Positions 24,812-33,504 of a DNA stretch of 64,000 bases are shown in pieces. The first letter of the stretch is position 1. Every line of letters begins with the position of its first letter. Source of the DNA: Xenophilus aerolatus (lineage in GTDB: Bacteria > Pseudomonadota > Gammaproteobacteria > Burkholderiales > Burkholderiaceae_C); contig QAIB01000001.1 in assembly GCA_030418545.1 (NCBI GenBank), positions 186,001 to 250,000 on the forward strand, written 5' to 3'. The position numbers were made by a program, and so were the translations under genes. The notes under the pieces were generated by a model, which worked only from the letters and a program-made list of their open reading frames with translations, searched no databases and was not told the DNA's origin.

Positions 24812-25723
24812 ATGATCGTCCGCCCCCGCCCGCACTGGCTGCGCCTGCTCTTCGTCTGGCGCGGCTCGATCCTCTCGCAGATCCTGCCGCAGCTGGCCGT
24901 GACCCTCGCGCTGGCGATCACGGTGACGCTGCTGCACGGCCAGGTGCTGCGCTGGAAGGTGCCGATGAACTTCGTGCCCTTCTCGCTCATCGGGCTCACG
25001 CTGGCGATCTTCCTGGGCTTTCGCAACAGCACCAGCTACAGCCGCTTGTGGGAAGCCCGCATGCTCTGGGGCTCGCTGCTGATCGAGTGCCGTGCCGCCG
25101 TGCGGCACGCGCTCACGCTGGTCGAGGGCGGCGGCGACGAGCGGCTGCTGGCGCTGCGCCTGATGGCGCTGGTGCATGCGCTGCGCCACCAGTTGCGCGG
25201 CAGCGACCCGGCGGCCGACCTCGCGCGCCTGCTGCCGCCGGCCGAGGTCTCCCGCGTGATGGCCGCGCGCTACCGGCCCGCGATGCTTCTGCAGATGGCC
25301 GGCGAGTGGCTGCGCGACCAGCGGCGGCAGGGCCGCGTCGACCCGGCCGTCGTGCCGGCGCTGGAGCGGCCGCTCGACCAGATCGGCGTCGCCGTGGGCG
25401 GTTGCGAGCGGCTCGCCAGCACGCCGATCCCCTTCACCTACAGCGTCATCATCCACCGCACCATCTACCTGTACTGCCTGCTGCTGCCCTTCGGCCTGGT
25501 CGATTCCATCGGGCCGATGACGCCGGTCATCGTGACGCTGGTCGCCTACACCTTCTTCGCGCTGGAGGCGCTGGGCCACGAGATCGAGGAACCTTTCGGC
25601 GACTCGCCCAACGACCTCGCGCTCGACGCCATCTGCTGGACCATCGAGACCTCGCTGCGCGAAAGCATCGGCGACCGCGACTGGCCGGCGCAGCCGCAGC
25701 CGCGGAACTTCGTGCTGACGTGA
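24812..25723 (+). CDS. Bestrophin-like channel family protein
   Basis: A 303-residue inner-membrane protein of the bestrophin/UPF0187 family, which forms pentameric anion or cation channels. The N-terminal [14 protein letters not shown] is followed by two hydrophobic segments, then [23 protein letters not shown], and a later block [28 protein letters not shown] and [18 protein letters not shown]. These match family signatures closely. Divergent from pdxH with 42 bases between the start codons, so the promoters must overlap. Confidence 0.88.
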   Translation: MIVRPRPHWLRLLFVWRGSILSQILPQLAVTLALAITVTLLHGQVLRWKVPMNFVPFSLIGLTLAIFLGFRNSTSYSRLWEARMLWGSLLIECRAAVRHALTLVEGGGDERLLALRLMALVHALRHQLRGSDPAADLARLLPPAEVSRVMAARYRPAMLLQMAGEWLRDQRRQGRVDPAVVPALERPLDQIGVAVGGCERLASTPIPFTYSVIIHRTIYLYCLLLPFGLVDSIGPMTPVIVTLVAYTFFALEALGHEIEEPFGDSPNDLALDAICWTIETSLRESIGDRDWPAQPQPRNFVLT

Positions 25724-25726
25724 AAC

Positions 25727-25815
25727 ACCCCCCATGCCGCTTCGCGGCTCCCCCCTCTCTAGCGCCTTCGGCTTGGAGGGGGGCGCACCCAGAGGCCTGG
25801 CAAAGCCAGTTCCTC
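25727..25815. repeat. Intergenic multi-hairpin element
   Basis: Three inverted repeats in 90 bases: GCCGC-TTC-GCGGC at 25736-25748, CCCCCC at 25750-25755 against GGGGGG at 25778-25783, and CTGGC-AAA-GCCAG at 25797-25809. I remember the GGCCTGGCAAAGCCAG segment as frequent in Comamonadaceae intergenic DNA, but could not check. It lies between the bestrophin gene and the MobA-like gene, whose frame is open through it but not coding there. Confidence 0.6.
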
Positions 25816-25850
25816 GTGTGCCCCGACGCGCGGCGCCATGGAGAAACGAC

Positions 25851-26414
25851 ATGACATCCCACGGTCCCGTCGTACTGGTGCTGGCCTCCGGCCGGGGCGA
25901 GCGCTTTCGCGCCTCGGGCGGCAGGGTGCACAAACTGCAGGCGCTGCTGGGCGACCGGCCGGTGATGGCCCACACGCTCGCCGCCGTGCAGGCCAGCGGC
26001 CTGCCGTGGCATGTGGAGGACGCGGGCCATCCCGGCATGGGCGACTCCATCGCCGCCGCGGTGCGCGCGACGGCCGACGCCCCGGGCTGGCTCGTGCTGC
26101 CGGCCGACCTGCCGCTGGTGCAGCCAGCCACCTTGCAGCACGTGGCCGCCGCCCTGGCCCGGCCGGGCGTGAGCGCCGCGCAGCCCGTGCATGCGGGACA
26201 GCGCGGCCATCCCGTGGGCTTCGGCAGCGCGTGCCGCGATGCCTTGCTGGCCTTGCAGGGAAATCACGGCGCAGCGCCCGTCCTGCGGGCGCAGCGCGCT
26301 ATGAATTCCGTAGCAGACCTCGAAACGGACGACGCCGGCACCGTCACCGACGTCGACACGCTGGACGACCTGGCGCGCGCCGAGGCCCTGTGGCGCGCGC
26401 GCACGGCAGGGTAG
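25851..26414 (+). CDS. MobA-like nucleotidyltransferase
   Basis: A 187-residue NTP transferase of the group that attaches CMP or GMP to molybdopterin for molybdenum hydroxylases. Seen: [17 protein letters not shown] (nucleotide-binding GSGRG-like loop), [46 protein letters not shown] and GHPVGF, ending with TDVDTLDDL. No molybdoenzyme lies nearby, so the cofactor partner is unknown. The ATG at 25851 follows the intergenic hairpins; earlier codons in this frame are part of them. Codons for about residues 140-155 match the dispersed repeat. Confidence 0.82.
   Translation: MTSHGPVVLVLASGRGERFRASGGRVHKLQALLGDRPVMAHTLAAVQASGLPWHVEDAGHPGMGDSIAAAVRATADAPGWLVLPADLPLVQPATLQHVAAALARPGVSAAQPVHAGQRGHPVGFGSACRDALLALQGNHGAAPVLRAQRAMNSVADLETDDAGTVTDVDTLDDLARAEALWRARTAG
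26270..26314 (+). repeat. Dispersed repeat, in-frame degenerate copy D
   Basis: GCAGCGCCCG-TCCT-GCGGGCGCAGC then GCTATGAATTCCGTAGC, in the same order and orientation as copies A-C, inside the MobA-like gene and read as [16 protein letters not shown]. The length of the protein here fits homologues as I remember them, so this is replacement or drift rather than a clean insertion. Confidence 0.55.
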
Positions 26415-26421
26415 CGGGTAC

Positions 26422-27879
26422 TCAGCCGATGCGCTGGTTGTTCCCGAGCAGCTGCGCGAGCCGGGCCAGCGCATCGCCCATCGCGGCCTCGTCGATCGCG
26501 CCGTAGCCGAAGAGCAGGGCGTTGGGCACCTCGCGGCCATAGTCGGCCACGCAAGAAAGCCCCAGTCCGGCGGTACGCGCCCGCGCGGCCACGGCGGCCG
26601 CATCGTGTCCGCCCACCATCTGCGCCGCCAGGTGCAGGCCGGCGCTGCCGGGCAGGGGCTGCAGCCAGGGCGCCAGGTCGCCGTTCAGCCGCTCGAGCAG
26701 CAGCGCGCGGCGCCGTGCATAGCGCGCGCCCATGCGGCGCACATGCCGGGCCAGGTGTCCCTCGGCGATGAAGGCCGCCAGCGTCTCCTGCGACAGCAGG
26801 TTGCAGTGCCAGTCCATGCGCTCCTTGGCCGCCACCAGCGGCAGCCGGGCCCAGGGCGGTGCCACGACATAGCCGAGCCGCAGGGCGGGAAACAGCGACT
26901 TGGAGAAGGTGCCGACGAAGAACACCGAGGCGGCGCGGTCCAGCGTCTGCAGCGCGTCCAGGGCGCGGCCGTCGAAGCGGAATTCGCCGTCGTAGTCGTC
27001 CTCCACGACCACCGCGCCGTGCCGCTGCGCGAAGGCGAGCAGTGCGCGCCGGCGCGCGGCCGACATCACCATGCCCAGCGGGAACTGGTGCGCGGGCGTG
27101 GTGACGATCACGCGCGCCTCGCCCGGCAGGCGTTCGACGACCAGCCCTTCGTCGTCGACTGGCACCGGCACGACGCGTGCGCCCGCCGCCTCGAAGGCCA
27201 GCCGCGCGGGCGGGTAGCCCGGATGTTCCACCGCCACCACGGTGCGGCCTGGGGTGACCAGCACCTGTGCGAGCAGGCTGAAGGCCTGTTGCGCGCCGGC
27301 GCTGACCAGCACGTCGTCCGCGCTGCAGGCCACCGCGCGTGCGAAGGACACGTGCTGGGCAATGGCCGCGCGCAGGGCCGGCTGGCCCTGCGGCGGGCCG
27401 TAGCCCACCGTGCGCCGCGACAGCGTGCGCAGGCTGCGCGCCGAGAGGCGGCGCCAGATGTCGAAGGCCAGTTCGGACTTGTCGGGCACGCCGACGCGGA
27501 AGTCCCAGCGTGGCGCGGGCTGTGCGTCGCGATCGGGTGTGCCGCCCAGGCCGCGGTAGGCCGGGTTCAGCCACGCCGGCTCGCCGCGCGGGGCGATCGG
27601 CCGCCGGGCGGCCGGCAAGCGCGCGACGTGGTGCCCGGCGCCGGCCGCTGCCTCGATGTAGCCCTCGCCCAGCAGCAGGCCGTAGACCGCGACCACCGCA
27701 TTGCGGCTCGCGCCCAGCGCCTGCGCCAGCGCGCGCGTGGACGGCAGGCGCAGGCCGGGCGCGATGCGGCCGGAGAGGATCGCGTCCTTCAGCTGCCGGT
27801 GCAGGTCGCGCATGCGCTGGCGCGAGCCGGTCGGCGGGAGCTGCAGGTGCAGCGCCGAAAGTGGATCCCCTGAATTCAT
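26422..27879 (-). CDS. MocR/PdxR-family regulator (GntR HTH plus aminotransferase domain)
   Basis: A 485-residue regulator. The GntR-type winged HTH (about 20-85; LHRQLKDAILSGRIAPGLRLPSTRALAQALGASRNAVVAVY) is joined to a class I aminotransferase-like domain from about residue 125, with the PLP lysine in TFSKSLFPALRLGY (about K327) and the PLP aspartate in DDYDGEF. MocR proteins sense PLP or PLP adducts; PdxR members control vitamin B6 genes. pdxH is 1.6 kb away but not adjacent. The divergent cupin gene, 75 bases from the start codon, is the more likely target. Confidence 0.9.
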   Translation of the reverse strand: MNSGDPLSALHLQLPPTGSRQRMRDLHRQLKDAILSGRIAPGLRLPSTRALAQALGASRNAVVAVYGLLLGEGYIEAAAGAGHHVARLPAARRPIAPRGEPAWLNPAYRGLGGTPDRDAQPAPRWDFRVGVPDKSELAFDIWRRLSARSLRTLSRRTVGYGPPQGQPALRAAIAQHVSFARAVACSADDVLVSAGAQQAFSLLAQVLVTPGRTVVAVEHPGYPPARLAFEAAGARVVPVPVDDEGLVVERLPGEARVIVTTPAHQFPLGMVMSAARRRALLAFAQRHGAVVVEDDYDGEFRFDGRALDALQTLDRAASVFFVGTFSKSLFPALRLGYVVAPPWARLPLVAAKERMDWHCNLLSQETLAAFIAEGHLARHVRRMGARYARRRALLLERLNGDLAPWLQPLPGSAGLHLAAQMVGGHDAAAVAARARTAGLGLSCVADYGREVPNALLFGYGAIDEAAMGDALARLAQLLGNNQRIG

Positions 27880-27954
27880 GGAATGTGGCGCTTTTCGTGG
27901 TCCAGTGCGGCGCCTATCGTGCCAGCACATCCCAACGACGCATCGGAGATTCCC

Positions 27955-28416
27955 ATGATCAATGCACGCCACGCCTTCCTGCCCGCCGGCCCCTGGTCCG
28001 CCGAGGGGCTGTGGATTCCCGAGGGGCCGGGCAAGTGGTCACGGCCCCTGCGCTTCCTGGCGGGCGAACGGGGCTGGGTGGAACTGATGCGCCTGTCGCC
28101 GGGTGCACGGCTCGGCCTGCACCGCCACACGGGCGAGATCCACGCGCTGAACCTGCAGGGCCAGCGGCGGCTGTGCACGGGCGAGGGGGTCGGCCCCGGC
28201 GGCTACGTGCACGAGTCGGACGGCAACGTCGACTGGTGGGAGGCAGTGGGCGAGGAGGAACTGATCCTCTTCGTGGTCGTGAACGGCACCGTGGAGTACC
28301 TGCAGCCGGGCGGTGCGGTGGCACGCACCATCACCACCGCGGACCGCATCGCCGACTACGAGCGGTACTGCCTGGACACGGGGACCGTGCCGCAGGACCT
28401 GCGCGAGCCCGCCTGA
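27955..28416 (+). CDS. Cupin of the 2,4'-dihydroxyacetophenone dioxygenase family
   Basis: A 153-residue single-domain cupin. LGLHRHTGEIHALNLQGQRRL supplies the metal-binding histidines and glutamate of cupin motif 1, and YVHESDGNVDWWEAVGEEELILFVVVNGTVEYL follows as motif 2. Members of this family include 2,4'-dihydroxyacetophenone dioxygenase, which cleaves C-C bonds with non-haem iron; the true substrate here is not known. Divergent from the MocR-type regulator and probably controlled by it. The ATG at 27955 has GGAG eight bases upstream. Confidence 0.78.
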   Translation: MINARHAFLPAGPWSAEGLWIPEGPGKWSRPLRFLAGERGWVELMRLSPGARLGLHRHTGEIHALNLQGQRRLCTGEGVGPGGYVHESDGNVDWWEAVGEEELILFVVVNGTVEYLQPGGAVARTITTADRIADYERYCLDTGTVPQDLREPA

Positions 28417-28441
28417 ACGCGGCCCGGGGCCTGCCGTGCGC

Positions 28442-28978
28442 TCAGCGGGCGATGAGCGCGCAGGCGATGCGCGGGCCGGAGTTGCCGGCCGGCTGGGTGG
28501 TGTAGTCGTCGCGGTCGCGGTGCACGACCAGCGCGCGGCCCACGACGTTGTTGGCCGCACCGTCCGTGAGCGAGATCGAGTGCACCTCGACGCTGAAGCG
28601 TGCGGTGCCGTCGGCGCCTGCCACCAGGCTGGGCAGTTCACCCGCATGGCTGCCGGCGGCGCCGAACTTGCCGTGCGTGCCGCCGGCCGGGTTGAAGTGG
28701 CCGCCCGAGGCGTTGCCGTTGTCGCCGCAGTCGCCCTTCTCGTGGATGTGGAAGCCGTGCTCGCCCGGCGTCAGGCCCCGCACCTCGCCGGCCACGCGCA
28801 CGCCATGGTCGAGGGCGGTGAACGTGACCTTGCCGGACGTCGGATTCGGATTGATGGCGCCGGTGGGCGCCAGATTGGCGGTGGCCGTGGCGCGGCCCAT
28901 GCCCATGCTGCCGCAGGCCGAGAGGGCGGCACAGGCGAGGACGACGGCGCCGGCGACGGCGAATGTGTGCTTGTTCAT
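28442..28978 (-). CDS. sodC: Cu/Zn superoxide dismutase, lipoprotein
   Basis: Removes superoxide in the periplasm. The 178-residue protein has a lipobox LSAC (C22), so it is probably membrane-tethered. Copper and zinc ligands are visible in HGFHIHEKGDC, GGHFNPAGGTHGKFG, HAGELP and ALVVHRDRDDY, and RIACALI closes the disulfide. It starts one base after the stop codon of the ChaC-like gene and is likely in its operon. Length and motifs are normal for bacterial SodC. Confidence 0.94.
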   Translation of the reverse strand: MNKHTFAVAGAVVLACAALSACGSMGMGRATATANLAPTGAINPNPTSGKVTFTALDHGVRVAGEVRGLTPGEHGFHIHEKGDCGDNGNASGGHFNPAGGTHGKFGAAGSHAGELPSLVAGADGTARFSVEVHSISLTDGAANNVVGRALVVHRDRDDYTTQPAGNSGPRIACALIAR

Positions 28979-28979
28979 G

Positions 28980-29723
28980 TCAGCTTCTTCCTTCGTTGGA
29001 GGGGCGGGGGGGCGCGCGGCCATCGCCGGGCGCGGCGGGTGACAGGGTAGCGGCTGGCGCGGCCGCCGCCGCGTCAGCCGAGGCCGTGATCTCGGCCAGC
29101 CGCAGCAGGCGTGCCAGGGCGGCGTCGTGGATGTGGTGGCGCTTGAGTTCCAGCAGCGTCTGCCGTGCGTACTCGAGCGAGCTGCCGTAGCGGCCCACGG
29201 CGCTGGCGAAGATCTCGCGGTAGCGGGCCTCGGGCAGGGTGCCGGTGAAGTTGGGGCTCTTGCGCGAGAGCGTGAAGGCCAGGGCCCGCACCGGCCCGGC
29301 GGGCGTGATGCAGGTGAGCCAGCGCGGGTCGTACACGCCGGTGGGCATCTCGCGCAGCCACAGGCGGCCCAGCACCTCCAGCACGTCCGCGGCCGGAATG
29401 CGGAAGGCCATGCCCTGGCAGCTGCCGCCGGTGAGCAGGCCGAACACCAGCCCCGGGTTCTGCACGCTGCCGCGGTTGACGCGGCTCCACATCTTGAGCG
29501 CGCGGTGCCAGCCGTGCACGCGGGCCGGGCGGCGCTCGACGAAGTCGAACTCGGGCTTCCAGATGAGCGAGCCGTAGCCGAAGAGCCAGAGGTCCTCGTG
29601 CCCGCCCCATTCGTGGATGACCCGGTCCAGCAGGGGCTTGGGATCGCGCAGCGGGGTGGGCAGCGGGTCCAGGCCGGGAGGGCCCAGACCCGCGCCACCT
29701 ACAATTTCGGCCTCATGGTTCAC
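28980..29723 (-). CDS. chaC: ChaC-like gamma-glutamylcyclotransferase
   Basis: Degrades glutathione to 5-oxoproline and Cys-Gly in the cytoplasm. The substrate loop FGYGSLIWKP and the downstream RVHGWHRALKMWSRVNRGSVQNPGLVFGL, the EMPTGVYDPRWL block and NFTGTLPEARYREI are typical of ChaC. The GTG at 29723 gives 247 residues; no ATG lies before the FGYGS motif in a fitting position. A 25-residue Ala/Pro-rich C-terminus is unusual. Coupled to sodC (one-base gap), suggesting a shared redox-stress role. The start overlaps the leader of the divergent OmpA-like gene. Confidence 0.85.
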   Translation of the reverse strand: MNHEAEIVGGAGLGPPGLDPLPTPLRDPKPLLDRVIHEWGGHEDLWLFGYGSLIWKPEFDFVERRPARVHGWHRALKMWSRVNRGSVQNPGLVFGLLTGGSCQGMAFRIPAADVLEVLGRLWLREMPTGVYDPRWLTCITPAGPVRALAFTLSRKSPNFTGTLPEARYREIFASAVGRYGSSLEYARQTLLELKRHHIHDAALARLLRLAEITASADAAAAAPAATLSPAAPGDGRAPPRPSNEGRS

Positions 29724-29765
29724 GAACCGATTATTTACCGACCTCTTTCCCTGGGAGACCACCCG

Positions 29766-30302
29766 ATGTCCACGCGTGCGGATGACGACGAACAACAACG
29801 ATTTGCGCTCGGTTTTCTTTTTGCCCTGATCGCCCTGGTCGTCATGACCGTGCTGGGTGTCGTCGTCTACAAGTACGGCCTGTCGCATGCACCCAAGGCG
29901 CCCCCTGCGGCGGCCGCGCCGGCCCCGACCGTGGCGGTGGTCACCGAGACCGTCGCCGTGGTCATCCCCGACGGCGCCAGCATCCGCGTGGGCCAGGGCG
30001 TGGTGAACTTCTACTTCGCCACCGGCAGCGCCGACATCGCGCCCGGTGCCGCCGAAGCGCTGGCGCTGGTGATCCAGGGCGTGCAGAACGGCCGCAAGGC
30101 GCTGGTCTCCGGCTTCCACGACACGACGGGCGACCCCGCGAAGAACGAGGAACTCGCCAAGCAGCGCGCGCAGACCGTGCGCGACGTGCTCACCGGCCTG
30201 GGCGTGCCGGCCGACAAGGTGGCGCTCGAGAAGCCCGCCGTCACCACCGGCAGCGGCAACAACGCCGAGGCGCGCCGGGTCGAGGTGAAGCTGGTCGACT
30301 GA
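29766..30302 (+). CDS. OmpA-like peptidoglycan-associated protein, membrane-anchored
   Basis: A 178-residue protein with an N-terminal cytoplasmic tail, one membrane segment (about 17-37), an Ala/Pro linker and a C-terminal OmpA domain (about 75-178). The domain contains VNFYFATGSADIAPGAAEALALV, GFHDTTGDPAKNEELAKQRAQTVRDVLTGLGV and RRVEVKLVD, which bind peptidoglycan diaminopimelate. Without a beta-barrel it is an inner-membrane anchor rather than a porin. A TACAAT -10-like hexamer lies at 29700-29705, about 60 bases before the ATG. Role in cell-wall attachment is inferred from the domain. Confidence 0.83.
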   Translation: MSTRADDDEQQRFALGFLFALIALVVMTVLGVVVYKYGLSHAPKAPPAAAAPAPTVAVVTETVAVVIPDGASIRVGQGVVNFYFATGSADIAPGAAEALALVIQGVQNGRKALVSGFHDTTGDPAKNEELAKQRAQTVRDVLTGLGVPADKVALEKPAVTTGSGNNAEARRVEVKLVD

Positions 30303-30340
30303 GCCGACCCGCGGCACGCTCCGGCGTGCCCGTCGCACCG

Positions 30341-30362
30341 ACGCCCGGCCCCGGCCGGGCGT
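30341..30362. terminator. Hairpin between convergent genes
   Basis: ACGCCCGGCC and GGCCGGGCGT form a perfect 10-bp stem with a CC loop, followed on the + strand by TGTGCTTT. It separates the OmpA-like gene from the convergent LacI-family gene. Confidence 0.65.
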
Positions 30363-30369
30363 TGTGCTT

Positions 30370-31413
30370 TCAGGGGCCGGACGCGGGCGTCGCCGTGCTT
30401 TCTCGCACGACCAGGCGCCACGCGAGCTCCACGCAGGGCTGCGGCACCGGTTCGCCGCGCATCAGTCGCAGCAGCATGCGCGCCGCCTCTTCGCCGATGG
30501 CTTCGCGCGGGGTGCGCACACTGGTCAGGCTGGGCAGGAGCTGGTCGCTGCCCGGCAGGTCGTTGAACCCGGCCACCCGCACCCGGCCGGGCACTGCGAT
30601 GCCCAGGCGTGGCGCCGCCATGAGTGCGCCCTGCGCCAGGTCGTCGTTGCAGAAGAAGATGGCTTCGGGCGCCGACTCGTCCATCAGTCGCGCGAACATG
30701 TGGGCGCCCAGCGCGATGGAGGAGGGCTCGGGCCGCAACATCTCCAGCGCGGGGTCGTAGCAGCCGGCTTCGCGCAGGGCGCGCCGGTAGCCCTCGGCGC
30801 GCTGCATCACCCGGGCGTCGAGCTGCGCGGCGGCGAAGGCGATGCGGCGCGCGCCGCCCGCCAGCAGGTGCTGCGTCAGCGCGTAGCCCGCGTCCTGCTG
30901 CGAGAAGCCGACGCAGTGCACGCCCGGCGCGCGGCTCGTCTCCATCACGTGCACGCAGGGCACGCCGCTGGCCTGGATCAGGGCGCGCGTCTCTTCGCTG
31001 CGCTCGAAGCCGGTGACGACCAGGCCCGCCGGGCGATGCGCCATCTGCTCGCGCAGCAACTGCTCCTCCTCGCGCGGGTCGTAATGCGTGATGCCGATGA
31101 GTGTCTGGTATCCCTGGCCGCGCAGGGTGCGCTGCAGGGCCTCGAGCAGGTCGACGAACAGGGTGTTGCTCAGGAGCGGAATGAGCACCGCCACGTGCGT
31201 GCTGCGGTGCGAGGCGAGGGCGCGGGCCGCCGGGTCGGGCACGTAGCCCAGGGCGTCGGCAGCGGCGCGGGCGCGGGCCACGAGCTCGGGGGCCACGGCG
31301 CGCTCGCCGCGCAGCGCGCGCGACACGGTGATGGGGCTCACGCCCGCTTCGCGTGCGACCTCGGCCAGGGTCACGCGGCCGCTGCGGCGACGTCGGGGCG
31401 GATCGGTGTGCAT
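30370..31413 (-). CDS. gntR: LacI-family repressor of the gluconate/Entner-Doudoroff cluster
   Basis: A 347-residue LacI/GalR regulator with the HTH at about 14-33 (VTLAEVAREAGVSPITVSRAL), a hinge ending in PDPAARALAS, and a periplasmic-binding-like sugar domain (VAVLIPLLSNTLFVDLLEALQ; FFCNDDLAQGAL; LTSVRTPREAIGEEAA). It is divergent from gntK. Three palindromes of the form GGATAGCGCTATCC lie between the two genes. By analogy to GntR of enterics, gluconate or 6-phosphogluconate should release it from DNA; the effector is inferred. Confidence 0.88.
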   Translation of the reverse strand: MHTDPPRRRRSGRVTLAEVAREAGVSPITVSRALRGERAVAPELVARARAAADALGYVPDPAARALASHRSTHVAVLIPLLSNTLFVDLLEALQRTLRGQGYQTLIGITHYDPREEEQLLREQMAHRPAGLVVTGFERSEETRALIQASGVPCVHVMETSRAPGVHCVGFSQQDAGYALTQHLLAGGARRIAFAAAQLDARVMQRAEGYRRALREAGCYDPALEMLRPEPSSIALGAHMFARLMDESAPEAIFFCNDDLAQGALMAAPRLGIAVPGRVRVAGFNDLPGSDQLLPSLTSVRTPREAIGEEAARMLLRLMRGEPVPQPCVELAWRLVVRESTATPASGP

Positions 31414-31461
31414 CGGAAGATCGGTAAAAACCCTAGGGCGACGAGGCTGCAGTATCTTTTA

Positions 31462-31475
31462 GGATAGCGCTGTCC
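31462..31475. promoter_or_regulatory. Predicted GntR operator O1
   Basis: GGATAGCGCTGTCC, an inverted repeat around a central GC step, 49 bases upstream of the gntR start codon. LacI-family sites typically centre on CG or GC. One of three related sites. Confidence 0.7.
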
Positions 31476-31535
31476 AAGCCCGGGGTAAGCCCGGATTCCG
31501 CCTGGACTTCGGATTGGCTGCAAGCAACGCTTGGA

Positions 31536-31549
31536 GGATTGCGCTGTCC
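31536..31549. promoter_or_regulatory. Predicted GntR operator O2
   Basis: GGATTGCGCTGTCC, part of a longer inverted repeat GGAGGATTGCGCTGTCCTCC (31533-31552). Its start lies 74 bases from O1 and 43 bases from O3, close to whole helical turns, which would suit looping or cooperative binding. Confidence 0.65.
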
Positions 31550-31578
31550 TCCAGATGCCGACTCATTTCGACTCAAAA

Positions 31579-31592
31579 AGATAGCGCTATCC
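31579..31592. promoter_or_regulatory. Predicted GntR operator O3
   Basis: AGATAGCGCTATCC, the most symmetric of the three sites (GATAGCGCTATC is a perfect palindrome), ending 13 bases before the gntK ATG and directly preceding its AAGGAGA ribosome site. Confidence 0.72.
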
Positions 31593-31605
31593 AAGGAGAC
31601 ATCGC

Positions 31606-32136
31606 ATGCACACCCCGAATGCCTCGCCCGTCTGGCTCGTGACCATGGGCGTGTCCGGCTGCGGCAAGTCCAGCCTGGGCCAGGCCCTTGCGGCCGACCT
31701 GGGCCTGCCGCTGATCGAGGGGGACGACTTCCACCCCGAAGCCAACATCCTCAAGATGAGGAGCGGCACGCCGCTGACGGACGAGGATCGCGCCGGCTGG
31801 CTGGGCCGGCTGGGAGAGGAACTGGCGGCCCGCCACGGCGGCGCGGTGCTGACCTGCTCCGCGCTCAAGCGCGCCTACCGCGACCGGCTGCGCGCCGCGG
31901 TGCCGGGCCTGCGCTTCGTGTTCATGCAGATCGGCCGCGACGAGGCCGTGGCCCGTGTGCAGGCCCGCGAGGCCGTGCACATCTTTCCCGCCAGCCTGGT
32001 GGACAGCCAGTTCCAGACGCTCGAATCGCCCGAGGGCGAGGCGGGCGTCCTGACCGTGCAGGCCACGGCGCCGCTGCCGCAGTCCGTCGCGCAGGTGCGC
32101 GACTGGCTGGCGCAGCCGCCGACGCGCGCCGCCTGA
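31606..32136 (+). CDS. gntK: Gluconokinase
   Basis: Phosphorylates gluconate to 6-phosphogluconate with ATP, the entry into the Entner-Doudoroff route. The 176-residue P-loop kinase has MGVSGCGKSSLGQALA (Walker A, residues 15-22), EGDDFHPEANILKMRSGTPLTDEDRAGWL and LTCSALKRAYRDRLR, the family signatures. A strong AAGGAGA site precedes the ATG. First gene after the triple operator; the MFS permease, edd and eda follow in the same direction. Confidence 0.95.
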   Translation: MHTPNASPVWLVTMGVSGCGKSSLGQALAADLGLPLIEGDDFHPEANILKMRSGTPLTDEDRAGWLGRLGEELAARHGGAVLTCSALKRAYRDRLRAAVPGLRFVFMQIGRDEAVARVQAREAVHIFPASLVDSQFQTLESPEGEAGVLTVQATAPLPQSVAQVRDWLAQPPTRAA

Positions 32137-32175
32137 GCGGCCTTCTCTTCCCTTCATCCCCTCGACGGAGACACC

Positions 32176-33504
32176 ATGACGACAACATCCTCCTCGACCG
32201 CGCCCAACGCCGCATCGGCGGCCTCGCAGGGCCGCGTCCCGGGCCGGCGCTGGCGCATCGGCGGCCTGCTGGGTGCGGGCGTGCTGGTCAACTACTTCGA
32301 CCGGCTCAGCCTCTCGGTCGCGGCGCCGCAGATCCAGGCGGAGTTCCACCTCACGCCCGAGCAGATCGGCTTCTTCCTCTCGGCCTTCTTCTGGACCTAT
32401 GCGCTGCTGCAGGTGCCCGCCGGCATGCTGCTGGACCGCTACGGCCCGACGCGCATCGGCCGCTGGGGCGCCTTCGCCTGGGGCATCGCCTCCACGCTGA
32501 CGGCGCTGGCGGGCGGCTGGGCCGGCATCTTCGCGGCGCGCATGCTGCTGGGCATTGCCGAGGCGCCGGGCTTCATGGTGAGTTCCAAGGCCACGGGCTA
32601 CTGGTTCCCGCGCGGCGAGCGGGCGCTGGCCACGGCCATCTTCGACGCGGCGGCCAAGTTCTCGAACGTGATCGGCGTGCCGCTGGTCGCCTTCGTGGTG
32701 GTGGGCTTCGGCTGGCGCTGGGGCTTCGGCGTGTGCGCCGCGCTGAGCTTCCTGTACTTCTTCGCCTTCCTGTTGATCTACCGCGACCCGAGCGCTGACG
32801 AGAAGCTCAGCGCGGCCGAGCGCCGCTACATCGTCGAAGGCGGTGCCGCGCCCGAGGGCGCGCCGGCCGGCGGCGCCAGCGGCATGCTCGGCTACCTGCT
32901 GCGTCAGCCCAAGGTGTGGGGGCTGATGCTGGGCTTCGCTGCTTACGGCTATTCCTTCTACCTGTTCCTCACCTGGCTGCCGGGCTACCTGGTGCAGGCC
33001 ATGCACATGAGCATCCTCAAGTCGGCGGGCTTTGCGGCCATCCCCTGGATGGTGGCCACGCTGAGCGACCTGTTCGTGGGCGGCTGGCTCATCGACCACC
33101 TGATCGCCAAGGGGCACGAGGAGTCGAAGGTGCGCAAGACGGTGCTGGTGTGCGGCATGGTGCTGGGCCTCGCGGTCTTCGGCGCCACGCAGACCACCGA
33201 CCCGGTCTGGGCCATCGTGTGGATCTCCATTGCGCTCGGTGGCCTGGCCGCGGCGGCGCCGGTGAGCTGGTCGCTGCCTTCGCTGATCGCGCCCAAGGGC
33301 GGCGTCGGCACCGTCGGCGGGCTGATGAACTTCGGCAACAACCTGATGGGCGCGGCCGCCCCGATCGCCACCGGCTTCATCGTCGGGGCCACGGGTTCCT
33401 TCGTGAATGCCTTCCTGCTGGCGGGCGCGATCCTGGTGATCGGCATCTGCGCCTTCGTGTTCCTGATGGGGCGCATCGAACCCATCGCCGAGCCCGGCAC
33501 CTGA
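32176..33504 (+). CDS. MFS transporter, probable gluconate or sugar-acid permease
   Basis: A 442-residue major facilitator with 12 predicted membrane segments, of the anion:cation symporter type. NYFDRLSLSVAAPQIQAEFHLTPEQIGFFLSAFFWTYALLQVPAGMLLDRYGPT covers the family entry and the DRYG motif of loop 2-3. The middle loop is about 50 residues and charged. It lies between gntK and edd, which makes gluconate import, by proton symport, the best guess; related 2-ketogluconate or galactonate are alternatives. Confidence 0.82.
   Translation: MTTTSSSTAPNAASAASQGRVPGRRWRIGGLLGAGVLVNYFDRLSLSVAAPQIQAEFHLTPEQIGFFLSAFFWTYALLQVPAGMLLDRYGPTRIGRWGAFAWGIASTLTALAGGWAGIFAARMLLGIAEAPGFMVSSKATGYWFPRGERALATAIFDAAAKFSNVIGVPLVAFVVVGFGWRWGFGVCAALSFLYFFAFLLIYRDPSADEKLSAAERRYIVEGGAAPEGAPAGGASGMLGYLLRQPKVWGLMLGFAAYGYSFYLFLTWLPGYLVQAMHMSILKSAGFAAIPWMVATLSDLFVGGWLIDHLIAKGHEESKVRKTVLVCGMVLGLAVFGATQTTDPVWAIVWISIALGGLAAAAPVSWSLPSLIAPKGGVGTVGGLMNFGNNLMGAAAPIATGFIVGATGSFVNAFLLAGAILVIGICAFVFLMGRIEPIAEPGT

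Noticed and set aside
25734-25850. 39-codon N-terminal extension of the MobA-like gene
   Set aside because: It consists of the intergenic hairpin element and adds nothing to the family alignment; the ATG at 25851 fits.
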